DNA from: an uncultured Acetatifactor sp.
GTDB lineage: Bacteria; Bacillota; Clostridia; Lachnospirales; Lachnospiraceae
Direction: 5' to 3'
NCBI GenBank assembly: GCA_910587755.1
Contig: CAJUNZ010000002.1
Location: 21,774-85,773 of the forward strand
DNA: 64,000 nucleotides
Shown: positions 35,639 through 44,167 of the stretch, in pieces
Layout: every line of letters starts with the position of its first letter
How positions within the stretch are numbered: position 1 is the stretch's first letter
Notes under the pieces: generated by a model
What the model was told of the DNA's origin: nothing
Seen by the model: only the letters and a program-made list of their open reading frames with translations
Database searches by the model: none
Made by a program: the position numbers and the translations under genes

Positions 35639-37102
35639 TTAATATAAGAGTCTGACGATTCCTTCCTCTGTCACAATGCTCAAAGGCCAGAACTTCAGCC
35701 GCCTGTCCTGCCTGTCATAGTAAAAACCCCCTAAAAGCACCTGTTTTTCCAGGAGCCCGCCCCAGGGAAGCAGCCTGAGTCTGTCCGTGGTGGATTCCAG
35801 TCCCGGCCGATCCCCCAGCAGAATCGTGCCGCCGCTCTCATCCATCAGAGCCAGTGCGTCATCCACCAGGCCAATCTTCTCAAAAGAAAGCAGCCGATAG
35901 AGCACCGGAGCCGCCAGGGCGTTTTTCAGATAATTTTTTGCCGCCTTGGCCTCCGCCGCCAGGGACCGGGCCGCCAGGGACCGCACTGCCCCCAGATCCT
36001 CCGCCCGCACTTCCCCTATGGACGCATGTTCCCAGCGCACCCGGCGGTTCCCCTCCCCTGGGTAAAGGGCGGCCATGCCCACCTGGGCCGCGCCAAAGAC
36101 GCTGTCCTCTTCCTTCACGTATTTCAGTGCCTTTATGGGCCTGTAATTGCAGGTCAGGCTGATCTCTCCGGTCTGGATGTCCACCCAGCATCCGATGTCT
36201 ATGTACTCCCGCCTGGCCTCGTCGTATTCCACCCAGAAGGAAAGCTGTACCAGGCGCATATCTTTTTTACAGCTGCCCAGTTCCTCCAGCTCCGAAAGTT
36301 TCCAGATGCCTCCCAGCTCCTCGTAGAGGGGACTGGCTTCCTGATCCTCCTGGCCCTGTGTTTTCTCCTGCAGATACAGGGTGGATTTTTTCACCAGGGT
36401 CCAAAGCCTCTCCAGAACATCCAGCGCATTGTCGTAATGGCTTTCCTCCTGATCCTTCTGAAATGCCTCCACCTCCAGAATCAGTCGGTTCAGCAGCCGC
36501 TGGGGTCCCGGCAAATAGTAGTCCCCCAGCTGTTTGGACAGATCCCGGTAAGCTGCGGTGGCCGTTCCTCCCATGGTGCCCAGGCCTGCCTCCAGAAGTT
36601 CCCGTATCAACTTCTCCGTCAGAGCCAGGCCCTCCAGCTGTTTCTTCCATTTCTTTATCCGGGCCGCCCCTCCAGACTTGGAAGTGGTTTTCTTCTTTGC
36701 CGCCTGCTTCTCTCCCTCCAGTCCATCCTGCCCTTCTGGGCTCTCCGCTCTGGCCGCTTTCGCCTGCTTCTTCTCCCGCTTTTTCAGGATATCCTCAGGA
36801 ATCTCACAGTCCCCGAAGGCCTTTCCCGCCAGCATCTCATAGAGCAGAGCCAGGCCGTGCTTACAGGGGAACTGCCTGCTGGGACAGGAGCACCGAAGCA
36901 CCGGCTCCTGGGCGTCAATAAAATCGGCCGTGGTGATATAATTGCTCTTTCCGCTTCCTTTGCACTCCCCCAGATAAAAAGTATCGTCTTTTGACTTTTC
37001 CAAACGGACGAAACCGCCCTTCTGAGAGATCTTTTTGCCATTTGTGTTGGCGGCCGGATTGGGAGCCATGGCCTGAATCTGCTGTTCCGTAATCTGCTGC
37101 AT
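35639..37102 (-). CDS. SWIM zinc-finger protein (YehQ-like), first gene of the cluster
   Basis: The 487-residue protein has the SWIM zinc finger C-x-C-x(n)-C-x-H (CSCPSRQFPCKH) near residues 74-85, preceded by a beta strand pair (FVRLEKSKDDTFYLGECKGS). A charged Lys/Ala/Glu-rich linker (about residues 105-150) and a long C-terminal domain follow. SWIM domains bind nucleic acid or protein. In E. coli YehQ plays the equivalent part beside yehL, yehM and yehP. It heads the five-gene operon and lies 54 bp after the HdeD-like gene. Confidence 0.82.
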   Translation of the reverse strand: MQQITEQQIQAMAPNPAANTNGKKISQKGGFVRLEKSKDDTFYLGECKGSGKSNYITTADFIDAQEPVLRCSCPSRQFPCKHGLALLYEMLAGKAFGDCEIPEDILKKREKKQAKAARAESPEGQDGLEGEKQAAKKKTTSKSGGAARIKKWKKQLEGLALTEKLIRELLEAGLGTMGGTATAAYRDLSKQLGDYYLPGPQRLLNRLILEVEAFQKDQEESHYDNALDVLERLWTLVKKSTLYLQEKTQGQEDQEASPLYEELGGIWKLSELEELGSCKKDMRLVQLSFWVEYDEARREYIDIGCWVDIQTGEISLTCNYRPIKALKYVKEEDSVFGAAQVGMAALYPGEGNRRVRWEHASIGEVRAEDLGAVRSLAARSLAAEAKAAKNYLKNALAAPVLYRLLSFEKIGLVDDALALMDESGGTILLGDRPGLESTTDRLRLLPWGGLLEKQVLLGGFYYDRQDRRLKFWPLSIVTEEGIVRLLY

Positions 37103-37156
37103 GCCGTATCCTTTCCGCCGGCCCGGGCGGGGCCGGCAATCCGATTCAAATTTACC

Positions 37157-37831
37157 TTAAAGAAGTTCCTTGGGAATTTCCTTCTGAGACTCTTTGGATG
37201 CTTCTTTTGCAGAGGCTTCTTTCATAGCCGCTTCTTTTGACGTCTCCCCTGAGGCTGCCTTGGGAGAGATTTTAAATCCATCTATCCCTTTTCCCTCAAA
37301 CACAAGCCCCAACAGATCCACCACCGCCTCCACAATCAGAGACACCGCCGTGAAGGTCCAGAGCACGGCAGTGGTGGCAAAAGGATTCCGCAGCACCACC
37401 ACCGCCACAATCAGTGTCAGCGCGGCGCCGGCAGCAGGAAAGTACCAGAGCTTCTTCTTCAGACGTACCATGTCCACTGCCCACTGCACTTTCATTATCC
37501 CTGTGATCAGTATGATGATTCCATAGAACATAGCCAGCAGCGGAAAGGTGACAATAAACCAGTCGGAGCGAAAGATACAGAAGATTCCCCCTGTGAGCGC
37601 ACCCAGTCCCTTCATCAGGTTCTGGCCCATGGCCGCCTCTTCCGGATCCGCCTTAAAATAGGCCAGCACCAAAAACACTCCCAAGGCCGTCAGCAGCATG
37701 CCCACCCCGGCGATAATGCCCACGGTAAACCCCGCCGGATCAATCAACAACAAGACTCCCACCAGCACTTCCCCAAGCGCCAGTATAATGCTCCCAAATT
37801 TCTGCAGAATTTTTTTCATACGCTCTTCCAC
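37157..37831 (-). CDS. HdeD-like (DUF308) membrane protein with charged repeat tail
   Basis: The 224-residue protein has six membrane segments arranged as pairs (LALGEVLVGVLLLI, GVGMLLTALGVFLVLAYF, and so on), as in the HdeD/DUF308 family. The C-terminal 40 residues are a hydrophilic tail with the recurring KEASxKEASKESQKE pattern. HdeD is acid-resistance related in E. coli; that role is not shown here. The start is GTG at 37831 (AGGA upstream) or ATG at 37819. It may begin the transcription unit of the SWIM-vWA cluster, 54 bp downstream. Confidence 0.75.
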   Translation of the reverse strand: MEERMKKILQKFGSIILALGEVLVGVLLLIDPAGFTVGIIAGVGMLLTALGVFLVLAYFKADPEEAAMGQNLMKGLGALTGGIFCIFRSDWFIVTFPLLAMFYGIIILITGIMKVQWAVDMVRLKKKLWYFPAAGAALTLIVAVVVLRNPFATTAVLWTFTAVSLIVEAVVDLLGLVFEGKGIDGFKISPKAASGETSKEAAMKEASAKEASKESQKEIPKELL

Positions 37832-37885
37832 CGCTTTCCTACTTTTCTTTTCTCACAAATATCAGCATCTCCTGCCCGAGGTATT

Positions 37886-38000
37886 GCTATTCTGCCAGAA
37901 TAAGCATTGGGCTTTATCCTAACATAGCCCAAGCTTAACCAGCCTGGGCTACATCCTCTGCCCCCGGACAGGCCCTTTTGGGGCCTGCCTGGAAGCAGGC
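37886..38000 (-). other. Set of overlapping, mutually exclusive hairpins
   Basis: The 182 bp spacer between the hydrogenase-like gene and the HdeD-like gene holds five inverted repeats. H1: 37983-37988/37995-38000. H2: 37969-37975/37981-37987, sharing bases with H1. H3: 37925-37935/37941-37951. H3': 37907-37913/37926-37932, sharing bases with H3. H4 spans 37886-37905. None has a T tract on the minus strand. Competing stems are typical of attenuators or riboswitches, but no known class was recognised. Confidence 0.5.
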
Positions 38001-38013
38001 TTTATTTACAAAA

Positions 38014-39516
38014 TTACTCCTGAGGCTCCTGGGGCACGGCCTCTTTTGCCTGGGATTTGAACTTGGCCACTTCTTTTGCGGCCTGAGCAATGGCAATGTT
38101 GGTTCCCGCCCCGGCCACGCAGCCTCCGGGACAGGCCATTCCCTCTATAAGACAGCCGTTCTTCTTCCCTGCCTTTGCCAGAAGAAGCATCTTCCTGCAT
38201 TCTGCCAGGCCTTCCGCGTGCTCAATCTTCACCTCCGTGCCGGGATAATAGGTTCTGATGCACTCCTCAATGGCATGGGCCACCCCTCCGGCCACACCAT
38301 AGCCCCGGCCGGCTCCGGTGGCATCCTGCATTTCATCCATGGCCTGGATTTCCTCCAGCAGAATGCCTTTCGCCTCAAACATTCCCGTGAGCTCCTCAAA
38401 GGTAATCACAAAGTCCACATCCGAGCGGATGGTCCTGCGGCTGGCCTCCAGTTTCTTGGAAGCGCAGGGGCCGATAAAGACCACAGATGCGTCAGGATGT
38501 TCCTTTTTGATGATCCTGGCCGTGGCCACCATGGGTGTCAGGGCATTGCTGATCTTGTCGATGGTCTCAGGGAACAGGTTCTTGGCCATCACGGACCAGG
38601 AAGGGCAGCAGGAAGTCAGGGCAAAGGACTGGTTTCCTGAGGCAACCTCTTCCACATAGTGCTCCGCCTCCGCCATACAACCCTGATCCGCCCCCAAGGC
38701 GGTCTCGTACACATCTGCAAACCCAAGCTCCTTCAGGGCGGTCTTGAGCATGTCCGGGGTCACTTTGGGGCCGAACTGTCCCGCAAAGGCCGGAGCCACC
38801 TGGGCAATAATCTTCTTTCCGGACTGCATGGCCCGGATCAGCTGAAAGATCTGGGACTTGTCCGCAATGGCTCCAAAAGGACAGCTGACCATGCACATGC
38901 CGCAGGACACACAGGCATCATTGTCGATATAAGCCCGGCCGTATTTGTCGGACTTTATGGCATTCACCCCGCAGGCAGCCTTGCAGGGTCTCTCCTTGTG
39001 ACAGATGGCGTCATAGGGGCAGATGTCCTTGCACTTTCCGCACTTTATGCACTTTTCCTGATCAATTACCGACTTGCCGTCCTTCATGGAGATAGCTCCC
39101 TTGGGACAGACACTCTGGCAGGGATGGGCCACGCAGCCCATACAGGCGCTGGTGATCTCATAGTGGTTCTCCGGGCAGGCGTTGCATGCGGAGGGAATCA
39201 CCTGCATCAGGGGCGGCTCATAATATTTCTCCCCGATATCGCTCTCCTCCAGTCCCTGTGTCAGATGTCCCGGGCGCTCTCTGTTCTCCGGGCGCAGGCT
39301 CATGCCCATAGCCAGACGGATCCTCTCTCTGATGATGGCCCTGTCCCGGTAGACGCTCTCCCTGTATGTGGACTGTTCGTAATCCACAATCTTGTAGGGC
39401 AGGGCTTCCATGTCGTCCTTCAGATTCTCTGAGTGATAGGCCAGATCGGCCACCTCCCGGAAAACCCTTCTTCTGTTCTGCCTTACCGGGGTGTCAATTC
39501 CTCTCATGCTGCTCAT
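38014..39516 (-). CDS. Non-canonical [FeFe]-hydrogenase-like iron-sulfur protein
   Basis: The 500-residue protein has several Cys-rich [4Fe-4S] motifs (for example CIKCGKCKDICP and CVSCGMCMVSCP, about residues 155-230) followed by an H-cluster-type domain. Its three signature loops are TSCCPSW near residue 300, GPCASKK near 345, and EGMACPGGCVAGAG near 455. These keep the cluster cysteines and the proton-relay cysteine. The usual Met before Cys in the second loop is Gly, and the last loop is GAGTN rather than GGGQP, so it lies outside group A. It may be a hydrogenase or an electron-transfer or sensory relative. No maturase (HydEFG) or NADH partner is in the window. Confidence 0.8.
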   Translation of the reverse strand: MSSMRGIDTPVRQNRRRVFREVADLAYHSENLKDDMEALPYKIVDYEQSTYRESVYRDRAIIRERIRLAMGMSLRPENRERPGHLTQGLEESDIGEKYYEPPLMQVIPSACNACPENHYEITSACMGCVAHPCQSVCPKGAISMKDGKSVIDQEKCIKCGKCKDICPYDAICHKERPCKAACGVNAIKSDKYGRAYIDNDACVSCGMCMVSCPFGAIADKSQIFQLIRAMQSGKKIIAQVAPAFAGQFGPKVTPDMLKTALKELGFADVYETALGADQGCMAEAEHYVEEVASGNQSFALTSCCPSWSVMAKNLFPETIDKISNALTPMVATARIIKKEHPDASVVFIGPCASKKLEASRRTIRSDVDFVITFEELTGMFEAKGILLEEIQAMDEMQDATGAGRGYGVAGGVAHAIEECIRTYYPGTEVKIEHAEGLAECRKMLLLAKAGKKNGCLIEGMACPGGCVAGAGTNIAIAQAAKEVAKFKSQAKEAVPQEPQE

Positions 39517-39568
39517 CTTAATTCCACCTCTCGTAAATGTCTATTTTTTAACAATATCTCCTTAACCT

Positions 39569-39597
39569 ATTAAAACATATTTGAAGCGCGAAATCAA
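39569..39597 (-). promoter_or_regulatory. Possible promoter of the hydrogenase-like gene
   Basis: Minus-strand TTGATT and TTTAAT are 17 bases apart, about 55 bp before the start. The match is moderate. Confidence 0.35.
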
Positions 39598-39690
39598 GTG
39601 GAACCCGGCCGTCCTCAGTGAGCAGCCGCAGAATAATCGGCAGCTTTCCCCTGACGCAGCGGAGAAGCCAACACAATATTTCCCGCCGTC

Positions 39691-40269
39691 CTACACTCCC
39701 TGGCCCCATCCGTGAACGTCCACTTTTTCCAGCGCCAGCAATTTTTCCTTCCTGTCCAGTCCTCCCGCATATCCGGTGAGATTTCCTCCCGCCCCCACAA
39801 CCCTGTGACAGGGGATCAGGATCGAAATCTTATTGTGTCCCACCGCGCCGCCCACTGCCTGAGCGGACATTCGGGGCAGCCCTCTCTGCGCCGCAATCTC
39901 CTTTGCGATTTCCCCATAGGTGGTAGTTTTTCCATAGGGAATCTTTTTCAGAATCTCCCACACCGAGAGCTGAAAGGGCGTGCCGGTCACATGGAGGGGC
40001 GGCATAAAATCCGGCTCCTGCCCTGAGAAATAGACGGTGAGCCACTGCCTGGTGCGCTCAACGGCAGGCGGAATCCCATCTGTATTCTCCTGCCGATTCC
40101 TCTGTCCCTCTGCACATTCTTCCTTTTCAAGCTCCTGTGCCGTACAGCCCTCCGGTTGCTTTTCTTTTTCAAACCAAAGTCCCGTCAGTCCTTCCTGGTC
40201 GGCCTCTAGGAGCAGCCTCCCCAAAGGGGATTGAATATAACACCTGTACAAAATCACTTCCTCCTTCAT
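39691..40269 (-). CDS. ogt: Methylated-DNA-protein-cysteine S-methyltransferase
   Basis: The protein repairs O6-alkylguanine by irreversible transfer to its own cysteine. The active-site IPCHRVVGAGGNLTGYAGGL lies near residues 151-170, and FQLSVWEILKKIPYGKTTTYG is the DNA-binding helix-turn-helix. The N-terminal part is typical, with an extra Gln/Glu-rich insert near residues 35-65. A perfect AAGGAGG lies inside the first codons and is well spaced from a TTG at 40251. Translation may therefore start there, giving a 186-residue protein, instead of at the ATG at 40269. Confidence 0.93.
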   Translation of the reverse strand: MKEEVILYRCYIQSPLGRLLLEADQEGLTGLWFEKEKQPEGCTAQELEKEECAEGQRNRQENTDGIPPAVERTRQWLTVYFSGQEPDFMPPLHVTGTPFQLSVWEILKKIPYGKTTTYGEIAKEIAAQRGLPRMSAQAVGGAVGHNKISILIPCHRVVGAGGNLTGYAGGLDRKEKLLALEKVDVHGWGQGV

Positions 40270-40378
40270 TTTCCTATAAGATTCCTCTCAATTATCTGAC
40301 AGCCATTTCTAGAATCTCATTATCTCCTCAAGACTGCGAGAATTTACCAATCCGTTCATGACGAACATTTTACCCAGG

Positions 40379-42178
40379 TCATGATTCATACCAGCAGCTT
40401 TGCGCTTTAAATAAACGCATATATTCACCATTCTTGTAAATCAATTCCTCATGTGTCCCTGCTTCGCTGATGGCGCCTTCTTTCATAACAATAATTCTGT
40501 CAACCTTTGTACATACGCTCATACGATGTGATATAATAATTGCTGTTTTTCCTTTGACCATATTCATTATTTGAGACAATATTTCCGCTTCCTGAATGGG
40601 ATCTATCGCTGAGGTTGGTTCGTCCAAAATGACAAGATTGCCTGCTTTATAAATTGCACGTGCAATTGCAAGACGCTGCGCCTGCCCTCCAGACAATTCT
40701 ATCCCGCCAAATTCTTTGCCAAAATATACCTGGCTGATATCCCCACATGAAGCAGCGATATCATCCAACCCAATTTTACTCACGATTCTTTTTATATCTT
40801 CTACAGCATTTTCTGGCATATCCGCCAACACAATATTTTCCTTCAAGGACATTTTGTATATCATATAATCCTGAGAAAGATATGCAATCTTCTTATACAA
40901 ATCTTTCGTATCAATGCTGTTTATTGGGATGTCATTTATAGCTACATTCCCTTCTGTGGCTGCATATACCCCCAGCAATACTTTTGTCAAAGTCGTCTTG
41001 CCGCTGCCGTTTTCACCCACAACAGCAATCGTCTCTCCCACTTGAATCTCCAGGTCTATATTCTTTAATGTGAAATCCTCTGCATTTGGATAGCGAAAAA
41101 AGACTTTCTTTAAGGAGATTTTTTGAATTTTTTCTCCTACTTTTACAGATCCTCCCTGTTCCCCGGGAAGTTCTATAAAGTCAAAATAGTCTTTTGCATA
41201 TTCTAAAAATACCGGAATACATCCAATTGACGTGATATGATTTTTTATCACAACTTGTACATTCACAAACGCAGTCAACACTGCGCCGAACACCCCCGCC
41301 TCTATTCGACCGGCTAACAACAGCAGGAAAGAAAAGGTAATTCCCAATATATACCCGATTATCCTGATAAATTCGCAATACATCATATTCCTGTGAGCAA
41401 ATAATTCTTCCTTCCAGAATTTCTGATTTATTCTATCCCTTGACTTTTTCCATTGATCTGCCAGATAATCTGCAAAACCCATGATACGCATTTCTTTTAT
41501 GGATTTTTCATCTGTGAATAACGACCATAGATAATCCCGTTGTCTTTTTTCTTTTGTCAGCTCCTGACTGATCTGATACTTTTTCTTTTCCTGAAAATAA
41601 GTCGCCGCATAGAATTGGGCCACACTCACTATTGCAATCACCGCCAGGACTCCATGATAGGATCCAAGCGTAATAATGAGTGCTCCCGTGCCAAGAACCG
41701 AAGTAGTCAGAACAACTGACAGCATAAATATACTTGGAATCCTGTCATTTTGGACACACTCTTCAGCCTTTTCCTTTTTGTTCATTATTTCTGCATTCTC
41801 ATATGTTATCAAGGGCAGTTCCGAAGCTTTTTGAGAAATGTTTTCCTTTAAGATATATAGAGTTTTCTCGAAGATTCCCACATTTGTCGATATGCTGGCA
41901 ATTAACTGTACAAATTGTTTCACAATAAGGTAAACGATAAACGCGACGCCATATGTAATCAGCCTGGAATAGCTGCCCATCTCTTCACGCAGAACCCAAT
42001 ACACTTCCTGATAAAAGCCAGCTAAGATCAGGGTGGAAACAGTCGGCGAAAAATTTTCCAGTATATAATAAAATGGCGCTATGATGGAATCAATGCGTCT
42101 GTATTTCCAGAAAAAATGATACACTTTCATCAATGTCTTAACTTTTATTTTTTTCTCTTGCTTTCCATTACCGTCCAT
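40379..42178 (-). CDS. ABC exporter half-transporter (second of a pair)
   Basis: The 599-residue protein has an N-terminal membrane domain (about residues 1-340, six segments) and a C-terminal nucleotide-binding domain. Walker A is GENGSGKTTLTKVLLG, the signature LSGGQAQRLAIARAI, and Walker B LVILDEPTSAID. It lies three bases after the neighbouring half-transporter, so the two probably form a heterodimeric exporter. The base composition is clearly lower in GC than the flanking DNA, suggesting acquisition from outside. The cargo (peptide, lipid or drug) cannot be told from sequence. Confidence 0.88.
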   Translation of the reverse strand: MDGNGKQEKKIKVKTLMKVYHFFWKYRRIDSIIAPFYYILENFSPTVSTLILAGFYQEVYWVLREEMGSYSRLITYGVAFIVYLIVKQFVQLIASISTNVGIFEKTLYILKENISQKASELPLITYENAEIMNKKEKAEECVQNDRIPSIFMLSVVLTTSVLGTGALIITLGSYHGVLAVIAIVSVAQFYAATYFQEKKKYQISQELTKEKRQRDYLWSLFTDEKSIKEMRIMGFADYLADQWKKSRDRINQKFWKEELFAHRNMMYCEFIRIIGYILGITFSFLLLLAGRIEAGVFGAVLTAFVNVQVVIKNHITSIGCIPVFLEYAKDYFDFIELPGEQGGSVKVGEKIQKISLKKVFFRYPNAEDFTLKNIDLEIQVGETIAVVGENGSGKTTLTKVLLGVYAATEGNVAINDIPINSIDTKDLYKKIAYLSQDYMIYKMSLKENIVLADMPENAVEDIKRIVSKIGLDDIAASCGDISQVYFGKEFGGIELSGGQAQRLAIARAIYKAGNLVILDEPTSAIDPIQEAEILSQIMNMVKGKTAIIISHRMSVCTKVDRIIVMKEGAISEAGTHEELIYKNGEYMRLFKAQSCWYES

Positions 42179-42180
42179 CT

Positions 42181-43944
42181 CTATCCGTCCTTTTCACGAT
42201 ACCATTGGCTCTGTGCATGAAACATTTCCTGATACAACCCTCTTTCCGCAAGCAGCTCATCATGGGAACCCTTCTGTACGATTTTTCCCTTATCCAATAC
42301 AATGATTTGATCGCATTGCTTCGCAATTGCAAGGCGATGCGATACCACAATACAGGTATGGCTCCGCATCATTTTTAAAAAGGATGCATATAACTCACTT
42401 TCTGCCTTCGGATCCATTGATGCAGTCGGTTCGTCCAGTATCAGCAACTGCCCCTTTTTAAAATATGCTCTTGCCAGGGCGAGTTTCTGCCATTGGCCTC
42501 CGGAGAGGCTGATTCCATCCTCCTCTATAATGCCAACGGGTTTATCAATAATTTTCTGTAAGTCAGAAGCTTGCGCCTGCTCCATGGCCTGAAATACTTC
42601 ACTGTCATTCTCCATTCTCTCCACAGAACTGATCGCCACATTATGGCGGACAGAAAACTGATATCTGGAAAAATCCTGAAATGCCGCCCCGTAAATTTTA
42701 TGTAAATATTGTGACGGCAGCTTAAAAATATCTATATCATTCAGTGTGATCCTTCCCTGTGCAGGCTGATACAACCCGCATATTAATTTCACGATTGTCG
42801 TCTTTCCCGAACCATTTTCTCCTACCAGCGCAATTTTCTGAAAGGGTTCTATGGAAAAGGAGACATCCTTCAGCACCTCATTTGGATCATTCGGATACCG
42901 AAAGGAAACATTATGAAACTGCAGACGGCCCTGTACATCCACCATTTCGCCGTTCTTCACTTTCTTCACTTCAGGAAGCTCCATAAACTTTTCGAGATAC
43001 CGAACATTGACCCCTGATCTCAAAATCAATGCAAAATCATTTGCCATGCACTCCGAACATCTATAAATTGACTGTACGGCACTGATCAGAGCAACCACGA
43101 TGCCGTATGATAATCTGCCATGTGTTATCTCATATATCACGTAGATAACAACAAAACTTACCCACAGAACCATACTCATATACCCAGACGCATATACGAA
43201 CTGCGATTGCAGTGTTCTCAGCAATCTTTCCTTCCATATCACTCGCAACAGAGCTTCCCGCTTATGATGCACAAAGTCTATCGCATCATTTAGTTTTAAA
43301 TCCAGAAGAGTCGACTTCGTACATAGCAATTTGTCCAGATAAAGCATTTTCCTTTCGTCATCTGTCTGTTCATCATAAAGCTTTGCCATCATGTCAACAC
43401 GTTTGAAATTCAGGCAAAGTAATATTCCAAGACATCCTGTTCCCAATAAGCCAAACAAAGGTGAAAGACTGAAAAATACAATCACATATCCAAATATCTC
43501 TATGAAATCCGCAACAAGTGAAAAAAATGTCATAAAATATTCCAACAGAGCTTCCTGGGGAGCGCTTCCCACATGATGGATGATATTCCTTGAATGTTCC
43601 TCTTCAAAACAGGAAAATTCCACAGACACATACTTTTCTAAAAGCTTATCGGAAAATCCACAATACAGCTCTGCTTTTAATCTCTGCTCCCTATATGAAT
43701 CAGAATACTTTGTTATCTGTGCCAGTAATTCCACCACAAATAACAAACCAACGCCCCAAAAAAATTTGATGTAAAGCTGACTGCCCTGCGCCAAATCCAT
43801 CACATGATTCACCAGATTTTTTATCAGTAAAACAGAGCAGACCGGAAATAACGCAAACAGAATCATTCCTGCCAGATAACAGATCGTGTGCTTTTTTGCG
43901 CTGCGCGCTATTCCCCCAATGACTTTTATCGTAGTTTTAAACAT
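42181..43944 (-). CDS. ABC exporter half-transporter (first of a pair)
   Basis: This half-transporter of about 587 residues has six membrane segments, then Walker A GENGSGKTTIVKLICG, LSGGQWQKLALARAYF and LLILDEPTASMD. The ATG at 43944 has GAGGAG six bases upstream and is preferred to a GTG at 43992. It is translated just before the second half-transporter (two-base gap). AT-rich composition matches its partner. No lantibiotic enzyme or regulator was found next to it. Confidence 0.87.
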   Translation of the reverse strand: MFKTTIKVIGGIARSAKKHTICYLAGMILFALFPVCSVLLIKNLVNHVMDLAQGSQLYIKFFWGVGLLFVVELLAQITKYSDSYREQRLKAELYCGFSDKLLEKYVSVEFSCFEEEHSRNIIHHVGSAPQEALLEYFMTFFSLVADFIEIFGYVIVFFSLSPLFGLLGTGCLGILLCLNFKRVDMMAKLYDEQTDDERKMLYLDKLLCTKSTLLDLKLNDAIDFVHHKREALLRVIWKERLLRTLQSQFVYASGYMSMVLWVSFVVIYVIYEITHGRLSYGIVVALISAVQSIYRCSECMANDFALILRSGVNVRYLEKFMELPEVKKVKNGEMVDVQGRLQFHNVSFRYPNDPNEVLKDVSFSIEPFQKIALVGENGSGKTTIVKLICGLYQPAQGRITLNDIDIFKLPSQYLHKIYGAAFQDFSRYQFSVRHNVAISSVERMENDSEVFQAMEQAQASDLQKIIDKPVGIIEEDGISLSGGQWQKLALARAYFKKGQLLILDEPTASMDPKAESELYASFLKMMRSHTCIVVSHRLAIAKQCDQIIVLDKGKIVQKGSHDELLAERGLYQEMFHAQSQWYREKDG

Positions 43945-43954
43945 GCCATTCTCC

Positions 43955-43999
43955 TCATAGCTCCATATTACACACAGAACTGATATCGCCACATATCAC
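43955..43999 (-). CDS. Possible 14-residue leader peptide upstream of the ABC exporters
   Basis: A GTG at 43999 with AAGGAG six bases upstream opens a 14-codon frame (MICGDISSVCNMEL) with two cysteines, ending 10 bp before the transporter start; its stop sits next to the transporter's GAGGAG. The strong ribosome binding site otherwise has no use. It may be a coupling leader, or chance. Confidence 0.25.
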   Translation of the reverse strand: MICGDISSVCNMEL

Positions 44000-44167
44000 T
44001 TCCATCTCCTTCCAGAATACGGTATCAATTTCAAAGTTGCTCAAAGATTGTACCTAATCTGTAAAAGAAAACTTGGTTTATTCCCTATTTACATAAACTT
44101 ATAGATGCTAATTAAACCCATAAATGTATTTTCGTCATTTATTGCGGATCTTATATTAGTGTCATGG

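Noticed and set aside
43945..44167. Bacteriocin-type precursor gene next to the ABC exporters
   Set aside because: No frame longer than 14 codons with a leader or Gly-Gly site was seen in this spacer, and no maturation enzymes are nearby.
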